Source of the DNA: Kribbella sp. CA-293567
GTDB taxonomy: Bacteria; Actinomycetota; Actinomycetes; Propionibacteriales; Kribbellaceae
NCBI RefSeq assembly: GCF_027627575.1
Contig: NZ_CP114065.1
Coordinates: forward strand, 7,316,001-7,380,000
Length of the DNA: 64,000 nucleotides
Direction: 5' to 3'
Shown: positions 43,367 to 50,447 of the stretch, one piece after another
Layout of the letters: every line of letters begins with the position of its first letter
How positions within the stretch are numbered: position 1 is the stretch's first letter
Translations under genes and position numbers: made by a program
The notes under the pieces: model-generated
The model's database searches: none
The model's input: the letters and a program-made list of their open reading frames with translations, nothing else
What the model was told of the DNA's origin: nothing

Positions 43367-44155
43367 TCAGGAGTTGAGGTAGGTGAGCTGGGCGCGGACT
43401 GAGCGTTCGGCGGCGGGCCAGAGGATGGGGTCTACGTCGGCGTAGACGTGGTGGACGATCGCCTCGGGGGTGGTGTGGCCGTCGGCGATGGCTGCACGGA
43501 CCTGGTCGAGGCGTTCCTGGCGGTGTCTGAGGTAGTAGGTCAGTGCTGCGCCCGGGTCGTCGATGACGGGGCCGTGGCCGGGTAGGAGGCGCTGGACGCC
43601 TGCCGGGGAGTTGGCGAAGGCGCGGAGGCTTTCGAGGGACTCCAGGTACGGGCCCAGGGCGCCGTCGGGGTGGGCTACTACTGAGGTGCCGCGGCCGAGG
43701 ACGGTGTCGCCGGTGAGCAGTGAGCCGTCCTGTGGCAGCCAGAAGCAGACCGAGTCCATCGTGTGACCGGGAGTCGGCAGTACTTCGATCCGCAGGTCGC
43801 CTGAGGTGATGACGTCGCCCTCGGCGAGGCCGTGCGCGTGGTCGGTGGGGATGCGGAAGGTCGGGTCCACCGAGCGCACCGGAGCGTTGGCCTGCCCGGC
43901 GAACCAGGCTGCGCCCTCGGAGTGGTCGAAGTGCCCGTGGGTCAGCAGCACAGTCGACACAGTGCACCCGTACTCCGCGACTGCGTCGAGCACCGTCTGC
44001 AGGTGATCGGTCAGCAGCGGTCCTGGGTCGATCACCACGGCGGTGTCGGCTTCCGGGTCGCGGAGGATCCAGGTGTTGGTGCCCTCCAGCGTCATCGGGC
44101 CCGGGTTCGCCGCGAGCACCCGGGAGGCGTACTCGGTGACCTGCTCGGCTGTCAT
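43367..44155 (-). CDS. Metallo-beta-lactamase-fold hydrolase (LACTB2-like)
   Basis: The 262-residue enzyme has the metal-binding THGHFDH motif, LPTPGHTMDSVC, LLTGDTVLG and LLPGHGPVID, giving a binuclear zinc site. A C-terminal helical domain with RQERLDQVRAAI and HHVYADVDP resembles that of LACTB2, an endoribonuclease-like member. It corresponds to Rv3677c. Its ATG overlaps the upstream Nudix stop as ATGA. The substrate is unknown; RNA or a small thioester are options for the family. Confidence 0.85.
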   Translation of the reverse strand: MTAEQVTEYASRVLAANPGPMTLEGTNTWILRDPEADTAVVIDPGPLLTDHLQTVLDAVAEYGCTVSTVLLTHGHFDHSEGAAWFAGQANAPVRSVDPTFRIPTDHAHGLAEGDVITSGDLRIEVLPTPGHTMDSVCFWLPQDGSLLTGDTVLGRGTSVVAHPDGALGPYLESLESLRAFANSPAGVQRLLPGHGPVIDDPGAALTYYLRHRQERLDQVRAAIADGHTTPEAIVHHVYADVDPILWPAAERSVRAQLTYLNS

Positions 44156-44982
44156 GTGGTCTCCAGGTAGACCTGGTCGTTCTCGATCCGCACGGTCGGC
44201 TGGATCGGGCGGATGTCGCGGCCGGACGACGCGGCCAGCGCGTCGGCGACAGCGGCGTACGGGGTGAGGTCGCTGCAGCAGAGGTAGGTGGGCGGGAGCA
44301 TGAGCATCTCGCCGGTTTCCACCGCTCGGACCGCGTCGGCGGGCCGCATCCAGGCGACCTGGTCGGACTCGCTGGTCACGTCGCGGGTGACCTGGCCGGC
44401 CGGCAGCGCGGCCACGAAGAAGCGGGTGTCGTAGCGGCGGGGCTCGAATTCGGGAGTGATCCAGTGCGCCCAGGCGCCGAGCAGGTCGGCACGCAGTACG
44501 AGGCCTCGGCTGTGCAGGAAGTCGGCGAACCCCAGCTCGCGCGTCTCCAGCGCGACCCGATCGGCCTCCCAGTCGTCGCCGGTGGTGTCACCGACCACGG
44601 AGTCCGCGTCGGGGCCGGCCAGCAGTACGCCGGACTCCTCGAAGGTCTCCCGTACGGCGGCTGCCACGTACGCCGCGGCGGTCTTGGCCGAGCAACCCAG
44701 CCGCTCGCCGAACCACTCGGGCGACGGGCCGGACCAGGAGTCGGCGATCGACGAGTCGGTGGCGTCAACTCGCCCGCCGGGGAAGACCGTCATCCCGGCG
44801 GCGAACGCCATCGACTGTTGGCGCCGCAACAGATACACCTCGGGCCCCGCTGCCGTGTCGCGCAGCAGGATCACTGTCGAGGCCGGGCGCGGTTCGACTG
44901 CCGCACGTCCCTCGCGGGCGAAGGAGAGGGCCTCGTCGGCCATCCGGCCGGAGAGGAGCTGAGACTTCAGGTCCCGGACCAT
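44152..44982 (-). CDS. Nudix hydrolase (NUDT19-like)
   Basis: The 276-residue protein has a Nudix domain split by an insertion: TVFPGGRVDATDSS lies before it and AAVRETFEESGVLL after. This spacing is typical of NUDT19-like enzymes, which cut CoA esters. The C-terminal part includes WITPEFEPRRYDTRFF. The ATG at 44982 has GGAG six bases upstream; GTG at 44988 and ATG at 44943 are alternatives. It overlaps the metallo-beta-lactamase gene by 4 bases, suggesting joint action, perhaps on CoA compounds. Confidence 0.82.
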   Translation of the reverse strand: MVRDLKSQLLSGRMADEALSFAREGRAAVEPRPASTVILLRDTAAGPEVYLLRRQQSMAFAAGMTVFPGGRVDATDSSIADSWSGPSPEWFGERLGCSAKTAAAYVAAAVRETFEESGVLLAGPDADSVVGDTTGDDWEADRVALETRELGFADFLHSRGLVLRADLLGAWAHWITPEFEPRRYDTRFFVAALPAGQVTRDVTSESDQVAWMRPADAVRAVETGEMLMLPPTYLCCSDLTPYAAVADALAASSGRDIRPIQPTVRIENDQVYLETT

Positions 44983-45087
44983 TCGCACCTCCGGTGCAGG
45001 TGTCGACCGGCGCCGCCCGTCAGCAGATCGCCAGGGGCAGACTGTGGGGGCGGCCGGGCTGTCCCGGCCGCCACCTCGGTGCGAGCG

Positions 45088-45549
45088 TCAGTTGACCTCG
45101 ACGATGAGCTCTACCTCGACCGGAGCGTCCAGCGGGAGCACCGGCACGCCGACGGCGGAGCGAGCGTGCTGACCGGCTTCGGCGAAGACCTGGCCGAACA
45201 GCTCGGAGGCTCCGTTGGCGACCTGGGGCTGGCCGGTGAAGTCGGGGGTGGAGGCGATGAAGGCGACCGCCTTGACGATCCGCTTGATGTTCGCCAGGTC
45301 ACCGATCTCGGCCTTGATCGCGGCCAGCGCGTTCAGCGCGCACTGCTGGGCGCACTCGGCGGCGACCTCGGGCGTCACCTCGGCACCGACCTTGCCGGTG
45401 GCGATCAGGGCGCCGTCCCGCAGCGGCAGCTGGCCGGACGTGTAGACGAGGTTGCCGGTCCGTACGGCGGGTACGTACGCCGCGACCGGCTTGGCGACCT
45501 CGGGCAGCTTCAGGCCGAGCTCGGCCAGCTTCTCCTCCGGGTGGCTCAT
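45088..45549 (-). CDS. RidA/YjgF-family protein
   Basis: The 153-residue protein belongs to the RidA (YER057c/UK114) family: VYTSGQLPLRDG, CALNALAAIKAEIG and a C-terminal VEVELIVEVN strand. RidA proteins trim reactive enamine/imine intermediates from PLP enzymes, although this longer subgroup lacks the standard arginine motif and its role is less clear. Its start overlaps the DUF4177 stop as ATGA. Rv3678c occupies the same position in M. tuberculosis. Confidence 0.88.
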   Translation of the reverse strand: MSHPEEKLAELGLKLPEVAKPVAAYVPAVRTGNLVYTSGQLPLRDGALIATGKVGAEVTPEVAAECAQQCALNALAAIKAEIGDLANIKRIVKAVAFIASTPDFTGQPQVANGASELFGQVFAEAGQHARSAVGVPVLPLDAPVEVELIVEVN

Positions 45550-45707
45550 GACTGGGTGATCTCCCGCTTCAGGTAGGCGACCAGGTTCTCCGGGTTGAGG
45601 CCCGGGACGACCTGGACCAGCTCCCAGCCGTCCTGTCCCCAGTTGTCGAGGATCTCCTTGGTCGCGTGGACCAGGAGCGGCACAGTGGAGTACTCGAACT
45701 TCTTCAT
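45546..45707 (-). CDS. DUF4177-like small protein
   Basis: The 53-residue protein reads MKKFEYSTVPLLVHATKEIL, then NWGQDGWELVQVVPG, the pattern of DUF4177 with the conserved GxDGWELV strand-helix. These small proteins are always found near RidA and ArsA genes in Actinobacteria but have no known role. The ATG at 45707 fits the family length. It starts 62 bases from the divergent ArsA gene. Confidence 0.82.
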   Translation of the reverse strand: MKKFEYSTVPLLVHATKEILDNWGQDGWELVQVVPGLNPENLVAYLKREITQS

Positions 45708-45756
45708 GGGATGGACTCTAACGGGCGCCTGTCCCGGTGTGCTGTGGCCCACGACC

Positions 45757-45762
45757 TAGTCT
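45757..45762 (+). promoter_or_regulatory. Probable -10 box (TAGTCT), leaderless
   Basis: TAGTCT ends seven bases before the ATG at 45770, the start favoured for the first ArsA-like gene. Confidence 0.45.
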
Positions 45763-45769
45763 GGGGATC

Positions 45770-46720
45770 ATGGCGAGGCTGCATGTGGTCACAGGCAAGG
45801 GCGGGACCGGCAAGACGACGGTTGCCGCCGCTATGGCCCTTGCGCTGGCCGACGAGGGCAAGCGGGTGCTGCTGGTCGAGGTGGAGGGCCGCCAGGGGCT
45901 GGCCCAGCTCTTCGACGTACCGCCGCTGCCGTACGTCGAACGCAAGATCGCCGTCGGCCCGGCCGGCGGCCAGGTGTTCGCGCTGGCCGTGGACGCCGAG
46001 GCGGCGCTGCTGGAGTACCTCGACATGTACTACCACCTGGGTCGCGCCGGGAAGGCGCTCGACAAGGTAGGCGCCGTCGACTTCGTCACCACGATCGCAC
46101 CGGGCCTGCGGGACGTGCTGCTCACCGGCAAGGTCTACGAGGCCACCCGCCGCAAGGCACACGGCCGGCTCGCGTACGACGCCGTCGTCCTGGACGCGCC
46201 GCCGACCGGCCGGGTCGGCCGGTTCCTCAACGTCAACCACGAGGTCGCCGGGCTGGCCAAGGTCGGGCCGATCCGCAACCAGGCCGACGCGATCATGGCG
46301 ATGCTGCGCTCCGACGTCACCCGGATCCACCTGGTCACGCTGCTGGAGGAGATGCCCGTCCAGGAGACGCTGGACGCGGTCGAGCAGCTCGAGGCACTCG
46401 ACCTCAAGGTCGGGTCGATCGTGGTCAACATGGTCCGGCACAGCCCGCTCGACGACGACGCGCTGGCCCTTGCCGTGAAGGAGAAGCTGCCCGCCGCCGA
46501 GCTCACTCGCGGCCTGAAGGCCGCCGGCATCACCACCTCCAAGGAGCTGACCGCGGCGCTGGCCCAGGAGGCACACGACCACGCCGTCCGGGTCGGGCTG
46601 GAGCGGGAGAACCGTGACCGGATCGATGCCCTGGGCAAGAAAGTGACCGAGCTGGCGCTGCTGCCGGACGGGATCGACCACGGCGCCCTGTTCGACCTGG
46701 CCGAGGAGCTGCGTTCATGA
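45770..46720 (+). CDS. ArsA/Get3-like ATPase, first subunit
   Basis: The 316-residue SIMIBI-class ATPase has the deviant Walker A GKGGTGKTT at its N-terminus and the switch II segment LDAPPTGRVGRFL. With the next gene it matches the Rv3679-Rv3680 pair of M. tuberculosis, described as Get3-like BagA/BagB, which form a hetero-complex. The ATG at 45770 follows a -10 box; an in-frame GTG-type extension to 45737 is less likely. Its stop overlaps the next ATG as ATGA. Despite the name, there is no arsenic operon here. Confidence 0.88.
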   Translation: MARLHVVTGKGGTGKTTVAAAMALALADEGKRVLLVEVEGRQGLAQLFDVPPLPYVERKIAVGPAGGQVFALAVDAEAALLEYLDMYYHLGRAGKALDKVGAVDFVTTIAPGLRDVLLTGKVYEATRRKAHGRLAYDAVVLDAPPTGRVGRFLNVNHEVAGLAKVGPIRNQADAIMAMLRSDVTRIHLVTLLEEMPVQETLDAVEQLEALDLKVGSIVVNMVRHSPLDDDALALAVKEKLPAAELTRGLKAAGITTSKELTAALAQEAHDHAVRVGLERENRDRIDALGKKVTELALLPDGIDHGALFDLAEELRS

Positions 46721-47838
46721 CGGCTTTGGATCTCGACGCCCTGATCGACGACCCCGGCACGCGGATCATCGTGACCTGCGGCGCGGGCGGGGTCGGCAAG
46801 ACCACCACCGCCGCGGCACTGGGCCTGCGCGCCGCCGAGCGCGGCCGGAAGGTCGTCGTCCTGACGATCGATCCGGCCCGGCGGCTGGCCCAGGCGCTCG
46901 GGCTGACGGAGCTGGACAACACTCCCCGAGCGGTCGCCGAGGTGGACGCCACCAACGGCGGCCGGCTGGACGCGATGATGCTGGACATGAAGCGCACCTT
47001 CGACGAGGTGGTGCTGGCGCACGCGACGCCCGAGAAGGCCGAGCAGATCCTCGCGAATCCCTTCTACGTGGCGCTTTCGTCGTCGTTCGCGGGGACCCAG
47101 GAGTACATGGCGATGGAGAAGCTCGGACAGCTCTACAAACAGTCCGAGCGGACCGGCGAGTGGGACCTGATCATCGTCGACACGCCCCCGTCGCGGTCGG
47201 CGCTGGACTTCCTGGACGCGCCGGAGCGGCTCGCCTCGCTGCTGGAGGGGCGGTTCCTGCGGTTGCTGCTGGCCCCTGCCCGGGGGCCGTTCAAACTGAT
47301 GTCGGCCGGGGTGAACCTGGCGATGTCGGTGATGAACAAGGTGCTCGGCGCGCAGGTGCTGACCGACGTACAGACCTTTGCCGCGGCCTTCGACACGCTC
47401 TTCGGTGGGTTCCGGGACCGCGCGGCCAAGACCGTGGCGATGCTGCGCGAGCCGCACACGGCGTTCCTGGTGGTGGCGGCTCCGCAGAACGACGCGTTGC
47501 GGGAGGCGTCGTACTTCACTGAGCGGCTGCGTCAGGAGAACATGCCGCTGGCCGGGGTCGTCCTCAACCGGGTCACCACCACGCACGTGCCCGAACTGTC
47601 CGCCGGGCAGTCGCTGGCCGCCGCCGAGCGGCTGGAGGCTGACGGCAAGTCACCGCTGACAGCCGCCGTACTGCGCTTGCACGCCGACCGCATGCAGCAG
47701 GTGGTCAGCGACCGCAAGCGCGCCGAGCGGTTCCGTCGCGGCCACCGCTCGATCGCCACCGTCGACGTACCGGCTCTGCCCGACGACGTCCACGACCTCA
47801 CCGGCCTGCGGACGATCGGTGACCTGCTGACCGCCTGA
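46717..47838 (+). CDS. ArsA/Get3-like ATPase, second subunit
   Basis: The 373-residue ATPase carries GAGGVGKTTTAAAL as Walker A, VLTIDPARRLAQALG as the switch I-like region and IIVDTPPSRSALDFLD as switch II. The MSAGVNLAMSVMNKVLG stretch is a hydrophobic helix like the substrate groove of Get3. It is coupled to the first subunit by a 4-base overlap and probably acts with it on membrane proteins or cell-envelope cargo, as proposed for Bag proteins. In mycobacteria whiB4 follows; here lon does. Confidence 0.88.
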   Translation: MTALDLDALIDDPGTRIIVTCGAGGVGKTTTAAALGLRAAERGRKVVVLTIDPARRLAQALGLTELDNTPRAVAEVDATNGGRLDAMMLDMKRTFDEVVLAHATPEKAEQILANPFYVALSSSFAGTQEYMAMEKLGQLYKQSERTGEWDLIIVDTPPSRSALDFLDAPERLASLLEGRFLRLLLAPARGPFKLMSAGVNLAMSVMNKVLGAQVLTDVQTFAAAFDTLFGGFRDRAAKTVAMLREPHTAFLVVAAPQNDALREASYFTERLRQENMPLAGVVLNRVTTTHVPELSAGQSLAAAERLEADGKSPLTAAVLRLHADRMQQVVSDRKRAERFRRGHRSIATVDVPALPDDVHDLTGLRTIGDLLTA

Positions 47839-47855
47839 AGTGACCTGTTTCACCC

Positions 47856-47872
47856 TGAGCGAACGTCGCTCA
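47856..47872. terminator. Short inverted repeat after the ArsA pair
   Basis: TGAGCGA-ACG-TCGCTCA is a perfect 7-base stem with a 3-base loop, 18 bases after the stop. No T-tract follows, so it might instead be a protein-binding site in the lon promoter region. Confidence 0.4.
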
Positions 47873-47902
47873 ACCCTGGGAATGACCGGGCCGGGGTGAT
47901 GG

Positions 47903-47921
47903 TTGAGCCAGTCAGACTCAA
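47903..47921. promoter_or_regulatory. HAIR-like operator for HspR upstream of lon
   Basis: TTGAGC-CAGTCAG-ACTCAA fits the HspR HAIR element CTTGAGT-N7-ACTCAAG with the exact 7-base spacer, differing at the outermost base of each arm and one inner base. It lies 23 bases before the lon start. In Streptomyces lon is a known HspR target, so heat-shock control is likely. Confidence 0.7.
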
Positions 47922-47944
47922 TCTTCAACAGAGGGTGTGACAGC

Positions 47945-50296
47945 GTGACTGAGACGTTGAATCTTCCTGTACTGCCGCTCGACGACGTCGTGGTCCTGCC
48001 AGGAATGGTCGTGCCGGTCCGGTTGGCCGACACCGAGGCACGCGCCGCCATCGACGCCGCCCAGGCCTCCGGTCAGGACCAGGTACTGCTGGTACCGCGG
48101 CTGGACGGAAAATATGCCAAGGCCGGAACGCTCGGCGAGATCGAGCAGATCGGCAGGTTGCCCGGCGGTGCGCAGGCAGCCGTCATCCGGGGTGTCGCCC
48201 GGGTCCGGATCGGCGCGGGGACCACTGGTCCCGGTGCGGCCCTCTGGGTCGGCGCGACCGTGCTGGACGAGATCACCGACAGCAGGTCGGGCGACCTGGC
48301 CCGCGACTACAAGGCCCTGGTGACGACCGTGCTGGAGCGCCGCGAGGCGTGGCAGGTCATCAACTCGGTCAAGCAGGTGACCAGCCCGGCGGAGCTGTCC
48401 GACCTGGCCGGCTACGCGTCGTACCTGACCGACGAGCAGAAGAGCTGGCTGCTGGAGACCCCTGAGGTCTCCGAGCGGCTGACGAAGCTGATCGGCTGGG
48501 TCAAGGACCACCTGGCCGAGCTCGAGGTCTCCGAGACGATCCAGAAGGACGTCCAGGAGGGGATGGAGAAGCAGCAGCGGGAGTTCCTGCTGCGCCAGCA
48601 GCTGGCCGCGGTCCGCAAGGAACTGGCCGAGCTGGACGGGAAGGCCGAGTCCGAGGAAGAGGACTACCGCGCCCGCGTCGAGGCCGCCGACCTGCCCGAG
48701 CACGTCCGCAAGGCCGCGCTCGCCGAGGTCGACAAGCTGGAACGCACCGCGGAGCAGTCTCCCGAGGTCGGCTGGATCCGGACCTGGCTGGACACCGTCC
48801 TGGAGATGCCGTGGAACGAGCGGACCGAGGACGGCTACGACCTCCGTGAGGCCAGGGCGATCCTGGACGCGGACCACGCGGGCCTGGACGACGTCAAGGA
48901 GCGCATCACCGAGTACCTGGCCGTACGCCGCCGCAGGGCGGACCGTGGGCTGGGAGTGGTCGGTGGACGGCGCAGTGGCGCCGTACTGGCGCTGGTCGGT
49001 CCTCCTGGTGTGGGTAAGACCTCGCTGGGTGAGTCCGTGGCTCGGGCGATGGGGCGGAAGTTCGTCCGGGTCGCACTGGGCGGCGTACGGGACGAGGCCG
49101 AGATCCGCGGTCACCGCCGGACGTACGTCGGGGCGCTACCCGGACGGATCGTCAGGGCGATCACCGAGGCCGGCTCGATGAACCCGGTGGTGCTGCTGGA
49201 CGAGATCGACAAGGTGGGTGCGGACTACCGGGGCGACCCGACGGCCGCGCTGCTGGAGGTCCTCGACCCGGCACAGAACCACACCTTCCGGGACCACTAC
49301 CTGGAGGTCGAGCTGGACCTGTCGGACGCGGTCTTCCTGGCCACGGCCAACGTGCTCGACTCGATTCCGGCACCGCTGCTCGACCGGATGGAGCTCGTCC
49401 AGCTGGACGGCTACACCGAGGACGAGAAGGTCACCATCGCCCGCGACCACCTGCTCCCGCGTCAGCTGGACCGGGCCGGTCTGTCGGTCGAGGAGGTCGC
49501 CATCGACGACTCGGCACTGCGGCTGCTGGCCGGTGAGTACACGCGTGAGGCCGGCGTACGGCAGCTCGAGCGGTCCATCGCCCGGGTACTGCGGAAGGTG
49601 ACGGCCAAGCTCGCCCTGGGCGAGGAGCTGGGGTCACTGGCCATCGGCGCTGCCGACCTGAAGGGCTACCTGGGGTCACCGAAGTTCACGCCGGACTCGG
49701 CGGAGCGTACGGCGCTGCCGGGTGTGGCGACCGGACTGGCCGTCACCGGCGCCGGCGGCGACGTCCTCTTCATCGAGGCGTCGCTGGCGGACAAGGAGAC
49801 CGGCCCGACCGGAGTCACGCTGACCGGACAGCTCGGTGACGTGATGAAGGAGTCGGCACAGATCGCACTGTCCTACCTGCGGTCGCACGGCGCGGAACTG
49901 GGACTGCCGGTCGGTGATCTAGCCGAGCGGAACACCCACATCCACGTACCGGCGGGCGCGGTACCGAAGGACGGTCCTTCGGCCGGTGTCACGATGACGA
50001 CGGCGCTCGCGTCGCTGCTGTCGGGACGGCCGGTGCGGTCGGAGGTCGCGATGACCGGTGAGGTGTCGCTGACCGGCCGGGTGCTCCCGATCGGTGGGGT
50101 GAAGCAGAAGCTGCTCGCCGCCCACCGGGCCGGGCTGACCACGATCCTGATCCCGAAGCGCAACGAGCCGGATCTGGAGGACGTGCCGGAGTCGGTGCTG
50201 GCGGAGCTGACGGTCCACCCCGTGAGCGACGTCCGCGAAGTACTGGAACTGGCCCTGGAACCAGCTCAGCTGGACGCCCGGCAGTTCGCTGCCTGA
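47945..50296 (+). CDS. lon: ATP-dependent protease Lon (LonA)
   Basis: The 783-residue protease has an N-terminal LON substrate domain (LPVLPLDDVVVLPGMVVP), a coiled region, an AAA+ domain with Walker A GPPGVGKTS and sensor segments, and a C-terminal serine protease domain. The dyad is S679 in DGPSAGVT and K720 in GGVKQK. It degrades damaged and regulatory proteins. The GTG at 47945 has GAGGG nine bases before it. Lon is absent from M. tuberculosis, and here it occupies the place of whiB4 between the ArsA pair and ponA. A HAIR-like site suggests HspR control. Confidence 0.95.
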   Translation: MTETLNLPVLPLDDVVVLPGMVVPVRLADTEARAAIDAAQASGQDQVLLVPRLDGKYAKAGTLGEIEQIGRLPGGAQAAVIRGVARVRIGAGTTGPGAALWVGATVLDEITDSRSGDLARDYKALVTTVLERREAWQVINSVKQVTSPAELSDLAGYASYLTDEQKSWLLETPEVSERLTKLIGWVKDHLAELEVSETIQKDVQEGMEKQQREFLLRQQLAAVRKELAELDGKAESEEEDYRARVEAADLPEHVRKAALAEVDKLERTAEQSPEVGWIRTWLDTVLEMPWNERTEDGYDLREARAILDADHAGLDDVKERITEYLAVRRRRADRGLGVVGGRRSGAVLALVGPPGVGKTSLGESVARAMGRKFVRVALGGVRDEAEIRGHRRTYVGALPGRIVRAITEAGSMNPVVLLDEIDKVGADYRGDPTAALLEVLDPAQNHTFRDHYLEVELDLSDAVFLATANVLDSIPAPLLDRMELVQLDGYTEDEKVTIARDHLLPRQLDRAGLSVEEVAIDDSALRLLAGEYTREAGVRQLERSIARVLRKVTAKLALGEELGSLAIGAADLKGYLGSPKFTPDSAERTALPGVATGLAVTGAGGDVLFIEASLADKETGPTGVTLTGQLGDVMKESAQIALSYLRSHGAELGLPVGDLAERNTHIHVPAGAVPKDGPSAGVTMTTALASLLSGRPVRSEVAMTGEVSLTGRVLPIGGVKQKLLAAHRAGLTTILIPKRNEPDLEDVPESVLAELTVHPVSDVREVLELALEPAQLDARQFAA

Positions 50297-50307
50297 CCTG
50301 ACCGAAC

Positions 50308-50351
50308 AGCCGGCGGGACCCTGGTGAAGGGTTCCGCCGGCTTTCGTTTGT
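50308..50351 (+). terminator. Intrinsic terminator after lon
   Basis: A 14-base stem with one G-T pair (50308-50321 with 50329-50342) and a 7-base loop is followed by TTCGTTTGT, beginning 12 bases after the stop. Confidence 0.82.
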
Positions 50352-50412
50352 CCCCGTTACAGACGCTTCGAATCACGCTCAGGTTGACGTGACATAAAAC
50401 ACATTTGAGAAA

Positions 50413-50440
50413 TTGGCGTGGCGCTGTGATCCCGTAGGCT
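50413..50440 (+). promoter_or_regulatory. Promoter of the penicillin-binding protein gene
   Basis: TTGGCG (50413-50418) and TAGGCT (50435-50440) are 16 bases apart and fit a housekeeping sigma factor. The -10 box ends seven bases before the ATG at 50448, so the mRNA is probably leaderless. Confidence 0.55.
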
Positions 50441-50447
50441 CTAGTGC

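Noticed and set aside
45770..47838. ArsA ATPases as an arsenite efflux pump
   Set aside because: There is no arsB, arsC or arsR nearby, and the gene order matches the Get3-like Bag pair of mycobacteria.
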